A program made the translations under genes and the position numbers. The notes under the pieces were generated by a model. It saw nothing but the letters and a program-made list of their open reading frames with translations, did not search any database and was not told the DNA's origin. From Cercophora sp. LCS_1 (taxonomy: Eukaryota; Ascomycota; Sordariomycetes; Sordariales; Lasiosphaeriaceae), in assembly GCA_036250225.1 (NCBI GenBank), contig JAPZLL010000003.1, forward strand, positions 1,488,001-1,552,000: DNA of 64,000 nt, in the 5' to 3' direction. Below are positions 1 through 10,512 of the stretch, one piece after another (the first letter of the stretch is position 1; each line of letters begins with the position of its first letter).

Positions 1-2145
1 CTCCGGCGGAGCCCGTCGAGGCCAGCGAGGCCGGCGAGGCCGGCGAGACCACCTCGAAGAAGGCCGCTAAGAAGGCCGAGGCAAAGGCTAAGAAGGAGGC
101 CGAAAAGGCTCGCCGTGCTGCCGAGCGTGCCGCTGCCCAGGCCGCAACCAGTGCGCAAGCCGCCGAGGATCACGCCGTCGACCACTACGGCCAGCGAACC
201 CATGAGACGAAGCTCGACGGCCTGGATGTCAGCCTGAAGGATCTGACGGAATCCCACGTCGGGAAGAAGATCCTCCTCCGCACTTTCTTACAGAACTCTC
301 GGATGCAGGGCGCAAAGGTGTGTTTATCTGCCTTGGCAAGACATATGTGCCTGCCTAATATGTGTGTATAGATGGTATTTGTCGAGCTTCGCGAAGAGGG
401 CAGCTGGGCCATTCAGGGCATTGCTGCTGCGAACGCTGAAGGGACGGTGTCCAAGCAAATGGTCAAGTGGATCGGTTCAGTCAACGCTGAGAGCTTCGTC
501 ATCGTCGAAGCTACAGTCCAGAAGCCCCTTGAGCCTGTGAAGTCCGTCAGGGTTTCCAACCTTGAACTGCATATCACCAGATTCTTCGTTATTGCAGCTG
601 CCCCTGCGGTACTCGGTATGACACTCGCTACAGCAAACAAGGCTGTTAGCAACTTCAGCGATGAAGATACTGTGGAGGAAAAGGCCGAGAAACTCAGTAT
701 CGCCGAGCCAGCAGGTGTCCCCGCGGCGAGCATGATCACCCATCTGGACAATATAGTCCTGCACAAGAGAGCTCCTGTTCAGCAAGCCATCGCTGACATC
801 CGAATGGAAGCCAAGGAACTGTTCCGATCCTACCTTCGAGAGAAGGGCTTCAAGGAATTCGAGCCGCCCTCGCTCATTGGAGCTGCTTCAGAAGGCGGCG
901 CCAATGGTAACACCCCCACCCCTGAACCGACCCAATGCCAAGAAAAACACCAACGCTAACACACTGAAACAGTATTCGACCTTAAATACTTTGGCCAATC
1001 GGCGTTTCTCGCTCAGAGTCCTCAGTTCTATAAGCAAATCGAGATTGCTGGTGGGCGCAAGCGAGTGTTTTCAGTCTCGCCGGTGTTCCGTGCTGAAAAC
1101 TCAAACACGCCGAGGCACATGACCGAGTTTACAGGCCTTGATCTCGAGATGGAGATCAAAGACAGCTACACAGAGGTTCTGGACGTTTTGGAGGGCGTTC
1201 TGATTCACATCTTCAGGGAACTTGAGAAGAGATGCTCGTACGAAATCGAGCTCGTCCGCTCAGTCTACCCTTCTGAGAAATTCTTGCTTCCCGAACCTGG
1301 CAAGGCAGTCAGACTTACATTTGCAGAAGGGCAGAAGCTTCTTCGGGAAGAGGGACCTGAAGAATTCCGCAATGTCAGTGACGATGAAGACATGAGCACC
1401 CCTCAGGAAAAGGCTCTCGGCGCTCTGATCAGAAAGAAGTTCAACACCGACTTCTGTAAGCTGACTAACGTCGTATATTGAGTATGCTTGCTGAACTATT
1501 GACAGACACCCTTGACAAGTTTCCTGAGTCGGCTAGGCCATTTTATGCCAAGGAGGACCCGACCAACCCCAAGGTCACTAATGCTTACGGTAAGTCTCAC
1601 ACCGACCCAGTCCGATCCGGATTATACTGACTTCCCCATCGATCTGTTTTTACGCGGCCAAGAGGTCCTCTCCGGAGGCCAAAGAATGTAAGTGCTTGAT
1701 TTGAAGCCGAGAAGGGGTGTAGGAGGTGGGTTGGAAGGCAAGACATGTGCTGACGGCCTTTTAGCAACAACCCCGAGGAATTGGAGGCCCGATTGCGCAA
1801 GAAGGGAGTTGATCCAGCCAGCCCGGGAATCAAGGAATATGGTAAGCATCCCATCCACCAAGTCGGATACAGAATCGTACTAACTTCTATAAGTCGACGT
1901 TTTTAGGTAAGCTGGGAGCACCCGACCTCGTACTAATACTCGTACTAACTCACAAAAGACAAGCGGGTGTGCCTGACCATGGTGGCGGCGGAATTGGCCT
2001 GGATCGGGTCGTTTCCTGGTACTTGGGCTTGCCATCTGTCCATCTTGCAGCCGTAAGCGCTCTCCACTGCAACGTTCTCTACCGGATTCTGTTCTAACCC
2101 TGTTCACAGTATTACCCGCGCACTCCCAAGAGACTTACACCCTAA
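1..2145 (+). CDS. DPS1: Aspartyl-tRNA synthetase, cytosolic (5' end outside window)
   Basis: Class IIb synthetase that charges tRNA-Asp with aspartate in the cytosol. Nine exons read in frame: 3-317, 372-906, 973-1455, 1506-1589, 1642 (or 1663)-1687, 1765-1841, 1894-1906, 1959-2052 and 2110-2145. The visible N-terminus is a Lys/Ala/Glu-rich helix (KKAAKKAEAKAKKEAEKARR), the RNA-binding appendage usual in fungal and metazoan enzymes. An OB-fold region follows, then class II motif 2 (VFRAENSNTPRHMTEFTGLD) and motif 3 (PDHGGGGIGLDRVV), and the C-terminus PRTPKRLTP expected of the family. Exon 7 is only 13 nt. The junction between exons 4 and 5 has no AG acceptor where the conserved YD-x-F-x-RG segment requires one; the first in-frame AG, at 1661-1662, would delete seven conserved residues (see findings). 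The identity is secure; that junction is not. Confidence 0.95.
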
Positions 2146-3231
2146 ATTCCATCGGACTTCCGGGTTGTGGTGCTGCCTGGTAACAGTATGGTTTTGTGGT
2201 TGGGTGTCGGTGTCCATGTCGGCTTCATGGAGGCGAAATCCCTAGAATTTCTTCGCTTTGGCGCGGTAGACAAAATGCAGAGCTATGTAAAAGAACCCGT
2301 CTCATTGCTGTGAAGAAACTGGGAGCGTGTCAATTCCCCGACATTAAGAGCGCTCGTCAAGCCTTCAGGAAGTCAGAAAAGTGGGGACACGGAACGGAGC
2401 CGTAGCTCTGTGCCGCAGTGGGGCCGGTTTCATCCCGGCTTGGCACGGCACTCAGAAACCAAGCGCCGACTGTTGTTGCAACAAGGTGTCCCCTTGCCAC
2501 AGCTTTCGGTTTGCTTGGAGCCTGCAGAGAAAACAAAAGCTTCCGAGCGAAACTGCGGACCAGCCCAGCCACCTTTACGCGAACACCTCAAGTTCGTCAA
2601 TGTGGCATAGCGAGGTAACCCTCAAAGGTAACCCGCCGTTGAGGTCTCAAAGGTAACCCGCCGTTGGGGTCTCAACGGTAACCCGCCGTTGAGGTCTCAA
2701 AGGTGCTATCGACCTTTCGTTTCGACGCCACAGCGTTGGAGTGGGGCGTTAAGTAGGTTTGGCTTCCATTTTCCCAAGTGCGGTGGTGCAATGGCTAAGC
2801 CGCTCAACAAATGCGATGACCGTTGAGACCGCGGTTATCCCTCGGCTCAGAGAAACGCAGGCATAAATGGGGGACCCCGGCAATGGGTTTTTTTCTCGGG
2901 GCACAATACATAAATCACGGGTCCCACAGCCGTGCCCTGGGTGACTAAAACTCAACTGACCGAACGCTCCTGCCCGTTTAGGTGCTCGACCACTTGTCTC
3001 CCTCGCAGCTCCCCGTGATCTGAACAATTGACCCCCTCATCATCATCACATCGGGACTGTTTGCTGAACCCTTAGAACCAGAATGATACCGGGCCTCAAC
3101 AGCATTCAGCTGTATCCCCCCCTACAAGTAGGGGTCGCCTCTTCTCAGGTGGTCAATCAACTCGACGTCAATCCCGAGAAACTGCTCGGCCTCTCTACTT
3201 CTGTACCGTAGGCAAAAAGTGCTTCATCAAA
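2146..3231. other. Intergenic spacer with a 25-bp minisatellite
   Basis: About 1.1 kb between the synthetase stop and the next gene. It holds the three-copy 25-bp tandem repeat listed separately. It also holds a 42-codon ATG-initiated ORF (3083-3211) that may be an upstream ORF or an alternative first exon of the following gene. Nothing else in it looks coding on either strand. Confidence 0.6.
2622..2705. repeat. 25-bp tandem repeat, 3.4 copies
   Basis: Three head-to-tail units (2622-2646, 2647-2671, 2672-2696) and a 9-bp partial fourth copy. The unit begins TCAAAGGTAACCCGCC. Unit 2 differs from unit 1 by one base near the 3' end (GGGGTC for GAGGTC) and unit 3 by one base near the start (TCAACGG). 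Half a unit just upstream (GAGGTAACCC) suggests the array once extended further. The high identity implies recent expansion. Confidence 0.9.
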
Positions 3232-5203
3232 ATGGTAAGTGCTGCTCATATTGCTTGTGTTTTCTCTGATATCCGCTCTGCAAAACGGTCACCAACTGAG
3301 GAGGCAGGCGGGAGACTCTTCATACTTGACCAAAAGCGCGAGTGTTACTGCCGGCCATGCTGACATTGCTTTCAGGGCCACAGAAAAGGGGCCAATAGCA
3401 CCAGCAGGCCAATCAATACGGATGACAAGATTATGGATAGCATCGAGGTTGCTTTAGGCGAATCAGGACCTTCGGGGTCTATGATGCCCTCGATCCCCGG
3501 TGCAAGCTCTTCAAACACGCGGCCCAGAAGCAAAAAAACAGCCCCCTTGGCCTTCTTTAGGATCGGTGGTGAGATAGTACCTGCCGATAGCTTCTATCAT
3601 GTTCAACTTGCAAAGAAGACAGTCGCGCAGCAGCACATGAATCAAGAGCAGGAGAGACAGCGGCAGCGGTGGGAAGGCCAGCACCAAGGGGGGGCGGACG
3701 CTTCCGGCACACCGCAGGTGGATGGGCATGGTATCCTCCCGTCGCGAACGGCCGCTACGAATCCTGCGCACGCAGGGACAAACTTCAACACAAATCAAGC
3801 AAACCAAGCAGAACAGCTTGCAAGATTCAGCCAAGCGTTGTCGCAGAATGGACGGGCCCATCAAGCCGGACGGGGGCAATTCAACCCCGGGAGCGTACCC
3901 AATGACCAGCAACATGTTCAAACACGCCTTGGGCCCTCGCCTGTAACTACATCCGTTCCCAATACTCTTCCGCTTACAACGAACAACTCCATCGTCCAAT
4001 TCTCAGGAAATACCTGGAATGGTCCAGGGAGATGTGCCTTGACTCCTGACGATTGGATCGGAGCTGGCTTATGCGGGGGGGATACCGTACTATTTGTAGG
4101 CTCTCCTTCACCTTTCTGCTATATCCCAAATGATCTGACACCTGCGATAGCTTCCTCATCAAATGCTCCCGTCCGACGTTCGGAATGCTGGCCCCAGCGG
4201 CAAAGCCAACACAGGAGTTGCCACCGGTGGCACTTGGCCCTTCAAGCACCCCAACTCAGGCATGGCCTTCATGGGGCACCCACGCTCCCGTGACGGGAGA
4301 GTGTGTGAGCAAGACTACTGCCTGGGCCCCGTTCCGAAGCAATACCCTGATCCGATGCACGAACCGTTCAAAGATGGACGGCAGAACTTTCCTGAACTCC
4401 CGCTCGAAGCGGAATCGGTAAACGCCGAGATCGTCAACCCATTCGCGTTTAGGGAGCAGACAAAGATGGCCGGGAACTTGGAGATTGCGTCGTATACGCC
4501 CGAAGGACTGCAAAAAGAGTCTGAGCTCAATATCCAAAGGGAGCGACAGGCACAGGCACAGGCACGGGCACGGGCACAGGCACAGGCACACGCTCAGGCA
4601 CAAGCACACGCTCAAGCACAAGCACACGCTCAGGCACAAGCGCGGGCACGAGCACTGGCAGTGGAACGTCAAGCAATGGCAGCGGGATACTTCGAGACGC
4701 TAGATTCTGCGACTCTCGAAGCTGCGATGAGTCCCCGAGATACGGCAGTCTATGACGATAGTATCGTTCTTCCATCCATTGAAGGTCCGGCGGCTACTCA
4801 TCCCCCACTGGCTGCCCAAGCTACGGCAGTCTCTGCAAACAATACCGTTCTTCCATCCGTTGAAGGCGCTACGGCTACCCAAGCTTTGCTGAACGCTCAG
4901 GCTGTTCTTCCGTCCGTTCGGCACACTTATCCATTGCATGGAGGAACTTGGACCTCGCCCTTGCTGCCCAAGAGAAGACGCGCATCCGAGGTGCCTGGCG
5001 ACGAGACCACATTGTCGGCGCCGGATGCTAAGAGGCAGCGCGCGGAGGCAGACGACGCCGAGCATATGGGAATCGAGGTCGACGAGCCGAACCACCGGTG
5101 GGCAGCGGCTGCCGCTCCTGATGATAATCAGCCAATCCTGCCGTACGACTTCCACGAGGAGGGAGATGTGCCGCCGGCTGAGCCATCGGCCCGGGAGGGC
5201 TAA
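3232..5203 (+). CDS. Unrecognised low-complexity protein with an Ala-Gln repeat tract
   Basis: I do not recognise this protein. The best model has three exons. The first is a single ATG codon at 3232-3234, followed by a perfect GTAAGT donor. The second is 3430-4095 and the third 4151-5203. Both introns are phase 0 (195 and 55 bp), the second with a CTGAC branch-like site. A simpler start is the ATG at 3433. The product is about 570 residues, rich in Ser, Gln, Pro and Ala. It has a Gln/Arg/Glu-rich stretch, a tract of alternating Gln-Ala, Arg-Ala and His-Ala from roughly residue 354 to 392, and a degenerate duplicated motif (IVLPSIEG / TVLPSVEG). There is a basic KRRRASE segment and an acidic C-terminus. 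No signal peptide or membrane segment is visible. The basic patch (also AKRQRAE) could be a nuclear signal; that is inference only. Continuity of reading frame over two introns supports a real gene. Confidence 0.55.
4543..4650 (+). repeat. GC-rich hexanucleotide repeat encoding (Q/R/H)A dipeptides
   Basis: A run of hexamers of the type GCACAG/GCACGG/GCACAC/GCTCAG inside the third exon of the unrecognised gene. It encodes alternating Ala with Gln, Arg or His. Within it an 18-bp subunit (CACGCTCAGGCACAAGCA type) is repeated about three times, so both 6-bp and 18-bp periods are visible. Because the unit is a multiple of three, length change keeps the frame. Confidence 0.85.
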
Positions 5204-5888
5204 GCACGCGCTCGACCCATGAATGGGCTATGGGTATAACAGGCTTCGAAGATAATAGTAGCTAGTTCTAGCAATGATTCAGACTTGAAGTCTGTTGTAC
5301 AGGGGGGAACAAGCTGTTGGCAACATGGATACCTGTACGAGGCGTTTTTGGCATGTAGGATACACGGACAGAACAGTCACCAGGATGCCTCGATACCCTT
5401 AGCCATAGATTGCCAGTAGACTTTGATAGCGGAATAGCCGAATTGATGTTCATTCATCATCACATCGAAACCTACAAACACATCACACACACACACACAC
5501 ACACCAGACATCCACATCAAACACCGAATTCCCCAAGGTGCTCAACCCAGGCATGCGATGATGACCATATACCTCATCCCTTATTACTCCGTTATCCCAA
5601 AATATAAAAAGATATCATGCATCCGTGGTAGTGCCGCACACTCCTCGGGAATGCGAAACGCGACTGCAAGTACCACCGAAACTGCTCGCAGCCAAAAAAA
5701 AAAACAACCCTACACTAACCCATGCTGTAGAATGGGAGGGGCCTGTCCGCCACCCATGATGTGTCTTGGAGGTATAATCACTAGTGCATGCGCGGTAGAT
5801 TGTATTGTCGAGATTTTGACAACACGAGCTAAAAAGAGAGCGATTAGAGCGCAGCAAGAGACAGAGACACAGCTCGTAGTCGATATGA
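5204..5888. other. Convergent intergenic region
   Basis: The 3' flanks of the unrecognised gene (+) and KOG1 (-). It contains the CA microsatellite at 5484-5504 and a 13-bp A tract near 5693-5704, and no convincing ORF. Confidence 0.6.
5484..5504. repeat. (CA)n microsatellite
   Basis: About ten uninterrupted CA dinucleotides within a wider CA-rich stretch (5465-5515) between two convergent genes. Confidence 0.9.
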
Positions 5889-8800
5889 CTAGGCCTGGAA
5901 CGGCCCAGCTTTCTCAGACCCGCAGGCAAAGAGGTTGATGTGGTAGTCTCCGCGAGCGGCGCACCCAAGGACCATCCGATGGGGATGGAAGGCGGTGGCA
6001 GCGATGGGCGTGCCCTTGTTGCCCTGTAGGAAGCTCGAGTAAGGTTCGATGCGAGAAAGCTCGTGTCCGTCAAAGTCAAAGACCTTGACCAAGTGTGCTG
6101 ATGTTCCGCTGAAAAGCTGTCAGTGCTCGTTCCAAAAAAAAAAAAAAAAGAAAATCACCCCCAAAAGAGGTCAAGAATCACTTACACTGCAAACACGGGA
6201 AGGTGTTCGTGCGTGCTCGCCGTCCTCAGCACATCCTTGGTGGTTTGGAAGCTCTTCAGGGGCTGGTCCATGCGGATGTCCCAGAGGCGAACTTTTCCAT
6301 TCCTGCTCGCTGACAGGAGCTCTCTCTGCCCGCCGCGCTGCATGTGAATTGATCGGATCCATTGCCTGCTGTCGTCCTTCCACTTGCGGACCATAGTTTC
6401 TTGAGGCTTCATTCTTGTGTCAAACACTCGGATGGCACCGTCGCCAAAACCAGCAACAAAGATGTTGCCTGTCATTTGGTCCGAAGTTAGGGCTGTGACG
6501 CAAGAGCCTGACCTTGCCGGGATCTCGTGGGTGCAGACTTCGTGGCCAGCGTTCCAGATTCGGATCATGCGCTCGTCACCTGCAACCAAAACTTGACCTT
6601 TAACTTGTTGCCAGTCAAACACCATGCCCGAGTTGACGTTGGAGGGAACCATGTGAGTCAAGGCGCGCCATGCTGATGCAAGCTCAATCCTCTCAGAATC
6701 GTCGTAGTTGCGATAAATACGAATGACTCCGTCTGACGAACCAGTCATCAGGAGCGCCTGGTCGTCTTCGTTGATGAATTTCATGTCGGAGATTTTAGAG
6801 CCTTCTGGGTTCCCGTTGGAGAAGCGGCTCTTCCGGGCACTCGATTTCCAGTCCCAGACGTTGACTGTGTTGCCGTCATCAGCGACCGCAACGTAGTTCT
6901 CAAACTGATGGAACGTCATTTTGGCTGGCTGTGCTCCGTTGTTGATGACCCCGAGCTGGCTATTCCACTTGTGGGTCCTCGCATGTGTCTTCTGCGGCTG
7001 TGTTTCCCTCAGCACCACTTCATTACGCGATCTACGCCAAAGTCGCTTGTTGTATTCGTGGCTTCCGGGTTCATCGGCCTCCGATACCGACATCTGCGGC
7101 TCTCTGAAGTACTCGATTGACCAATCCAGGAACGTACTTGTCAGTGGCAGCGTCGGTACGTCAGTGAGACCACGCTCCTTATAGCCCGCGCAGGACGGTT
7201 CGTTGGCGACATGATAGTTGGCCGGTGATGTTGCCTGGTCATGTTGCTCAGGGGGCGCATTGTCCAGACTTGGCCCCTTACGGCTGCGCTGGGACATGGC
7301 CCTCTGTATGCCAGGTGATGCCGGAGGCGTTGCGAGATTCGATGGGTTATCCAAGCCCATTAGGGGCCCAAAGAGATAACTAGCCGTTCGCTTGAGCAGG
7401 CCGGGAGATGGCATTGGCTGTGCAATGGCTGTGTGGGTTCCCGTAGCGTTGGTCCTTTGGTTCATATCGCCCCGAAACACTTTCCTAGCGCGCCGGAGGA
7501 TATCATCCATTAGGTTTTGCGCTTGGGGGCCTACGGGCGAGTGGACAAGCGCGTGGTGAACATAATCAACGATGATTGTGGCGTCTCTTTGCACCTCCGG
7601 GTGGGGATCCACACTGAGGATATTGATGTGTTTCCAGCAGGCGGCAAAGACGGAGTCATGTGCAATACCAAAGGCAGCGGGTTTGATGGTCCCATCCCGC
7701 TCACGGTTTTCGGGCCGAGCGTAATGCAATCCCATCTTGTGGTCTTGCCCGTCCTCTCCAGGTGGGGAGAGACTGTATTCTTTTTCCTCCAAAAGCTGTT
7801 CATAAGCAGAGACCAAGAACTTGTTTTCGTAACGCAGAACAAGATGCGACAAGAAAACGAGCAGCTCTTTGCGAACAATGGGGCTTCCGTCCGTGGCCAG
7901 TTCAAGCAATTTCCACGCGATGCCCTCCTCGATCCTGGCAACTTCGTCCGTCAGATCCGGGATCCCGAGGAACGTCGTCAGGGCGTGGGCCATTGCTGCC
8001 CTAACCTCGGGACATTTGTCGCGGATTAGTGCGGGCAATTTGATATGAGCGTTCTCCCGGATGCCCCGCCATTTTCCCTCAGGGAGGTCTTGCCAGAGTT
8101 GACTGATGCACAGGCATGACCACTGTCGGAGGAGTGGATTGTCTGCATTGGCAATGTGATGCAAACAATGCGTCATGATGTCTGTCGAGTTGCAGACGAT
8201 CTGGCCAGGTTTGTAGCCCTTGCACAGCATGGCCAAGATGAAAGCGCACATTGCCTTGTGCTCATCTAAAACCAAGACCGCAGGGGTCGGGAATGTTTCC
8301 TGAGGCTTGATGATGGCCGCAAAGTAGTTATATCCACTATCCTTGATGAGGTCCTGTTGACACGAGATATCGACGGCAAGAACTCGGGTCCAAATGAAGA
8401 CCATGACGGGCTTGAGCTCCTGGGCTGCCGACTGGAGAAGCTTGAGAACATATGGGAAAATGCCGATGCTCAAGGCAAGCTGGACTGCCCAAGGACCCAA
8501 ATCCAAGAATCGTCCTAGCAAGATCAGGGCTCTCAGTCGGTGCTGCTGGCTCAACAAGACCTGGAGAACAACTGGCAGCTGGTCTGGAGGCTTTTGGGCC
8601 ATTGCGTCTCCGCGGTGCAGGTAAATCTCGAAAGCTGTGAGTTGCTCAGTGAAGAATGTCGAGTTGACATATTCATACTCGATGCCTTCTGTCTCCTTTC
8701 TTTCCAGCATGGGGAGCTGCGAAAGCGCCATGTCAACGGCCAAGTCCCAACTTTCCCAGAGCGGATGCTGTCGCGTATCAGGCAACTCGGGATATGACAG

Positions 8801-10512
8801 GGGATGGCAGTTATACACAGGCATGATACGTTGGGCAAGCAAGAAATTGCGGAACAGGGCAGCGACTATGGTCATATCAGCGAGGGGCCATGCAAAACAA
8901 CGGCGCGTTGCTTACCCATCAAGTCTTGCCTGAAGAACTTGCGGAAGAGATGCCGGGGAAGCGTTGTCCAGGCAATTGAGTCGGTGATGGCAGTGAAGAT
9001 CCAGTTCAGTTCACCAAGTGGCGTCCTTCTCTCCTGAAGCCGGCCGCCTAATTTCTTGGCTCTTTCGGGTGTAAGGTTTGTCTTCAAAGGATTCTGGAGC
9101 ACGAAGAACCAGAGCGCCATCTCGATGGGAGTTGTCAAGCAGCAGGTAAACAAGTCGGCTGGCAGAAGAGGGTTCGTAGGGAGATTCTCTTTTACACCAC
9201 ATGCGGCCAGATGGATGTACGGGCGAAAGCTCATCTTCTCGTAGTTAGGGTCCTTGGCCGCGTTCTCGTCCTCCTCTTGTTCGTGCTTTTCTACAAACCG
9301 GTGGTAATTGTTGAGAATGTTGCCGGCCTCAGAGCAGTCCCAGACGAAGATGGTCGGCGCTTGGAGCCAGTGTTGAAGATCGTACAATGATACCGGAATG
9401 TACTGGGTGTAGTTCTTGTTGAACACCCAAATTTCCCCCGAAGCTGTGGGTTTCGGGACTCCATGGCCATTGTAATGGAAAAGAACCCGCTCATCTTTGG
9501 CATTTCGCCGCAAGGAAATACTGAACTTCTTCGTCTCCTCTATTGACGGATCCAAGTACTGCTTGTAGCGAGTCCGGATGGCGAGTGTCTCATACTGGGC
9601 CTGCAGGGCTTTCCCTATGTTCTCCAACGCCTTGGTAACCGGGGGCACAGTTGGATCTTGCCAGGCCTCAAGTTTGGCACCCGGGACGGTTCGCAGCTGG
9701 TCCGGCGGCTCAACACCTATGTTGAGGCAGATAGCAATGGCTGCAGAAACGGTTTTGAGGCGGTCTCGCATCCGCCAATCCTGTATTTCAAAGGCTGGGG
9801 ATTTCGGTTTCCCGGTTGTCTCGTGTCTTTTGTCTGTAAAGTACATGTACCAGTTCTAGTCACGTCAGTGCTTGTGGGGCTTTGCAAAGCAGGCGGTCTC
9901 GGACACCGACACCGAGCGCTGGGAGCACGGTTCACTCACACTGGCAAGCTGGACGATGATGTCCTCCGACTGATAATGATCCTCAAACCCGTGTCGTGCG
10001 CCCCATTCATAGAACTCTTCATCAAATCTGTCGGTCTCGTTGTGACGCAGGCCGTGTTCACTCTTGGATCGAAGGAGTGGCGGCTTCGCAGGTCGCGTAG
10101 AGGTAGGCTCGTCGTCGTCGTCATCATCATCACCACCATCATCATCGTCGTCATCGTTACTATATGTGCCGTTCAGGGAAGGGCCGCCTGCATCCCGCTC
10201 TTCTCCAGGGGCGCTTGACGGTCGTTGGGGTGCAGCGGGTGATTGGAGTCGTCGCCTCGAGCCGTTTGTCAGGGGTGGAAGCTGCGTGAAGGACGCCCGC
10301 TCGGTAGCAGCGGACGTGGATGATTCGGCTTCCGGGTGTCGAGGAGGGAGATGTGACATTGTAAGAGGGCTCTGGCGCGGATGACGGCCGTTGCGCAATT
10401 CCGATGACGCGACCGAAGAGGGTAATAGGTCAGGCATTCTCGTGGGTTGTGGGGCGGATTGTCTGGAGCCAAGGGGGGCGGACTGGGGAGCTTGGATGGA
10501 GAGAGCCGTCAT
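5889..10512 (-). CDS. KOG1: Kog1/Mip1 (raptor), TORC1 scaffold subunit
   Basis: Substrate-recruiting scaffold of TOR complex 1, acting at the vacuole surface in nutrient signalling. Four exons on the minus strand: 10512-9940, 9855-8916, 8865-6186 and 6108-5889, giving 1470 residues with all phases closing. The first true ATG is at 10512. Residues 1-190 are a disordered Ser/Pro-rich leader with an Asp-rich tract. The raptor N-terminal domain follows with its caspase-like fold, shown by HYNGHGVPKPT (about residue 316) and WDCSEAG (about 361), the positions of the caspase His and Cys. Raptor is nevertheless not known to be a protease. HEAT/armadillo repeats lie in the middle (for example CPEVRAAMAHALTTFLG). 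A C-terminal WD40 propeller starts near residue 1150 (VNVWDWKS, IRIWNAGHE, VRLWDIRMD). The last exon supplies the final blade. Length and order of domains match fungal orthologues. Confidence 0.97.
10109..10160. repeat. Trinucleotide tract encoding poly-Asp in KOG1
   Basis: A GTC/ATC trinucleotide run on the plus strand, read as GAC/GAT on the minus strand. It encodes two blocks of six to seven Asp separated by Gly-Gly in the disordered KOG1 N-terminus. It keeps the reading frame and is likely length-variable. Confidence 0.8.

Noticed and set aside
2622..2705. Regular 25-bp repeats as a CRISPR array
   Set aside because: Units are head-to-tail without spacers and the genome is eukaryotic; it is a minisatellite.
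2792..2842. A-box-like TGGCTAAGCCG followed about 40 bp later by GGTTATCCC, suggesting a tRNA or tRNA-derived element
   Set aside because: The second block does not match the B-box consensus (GGTTCRA), no acceptor or anticodon stems pair, and no poly(A)/poly(T) tail follows.
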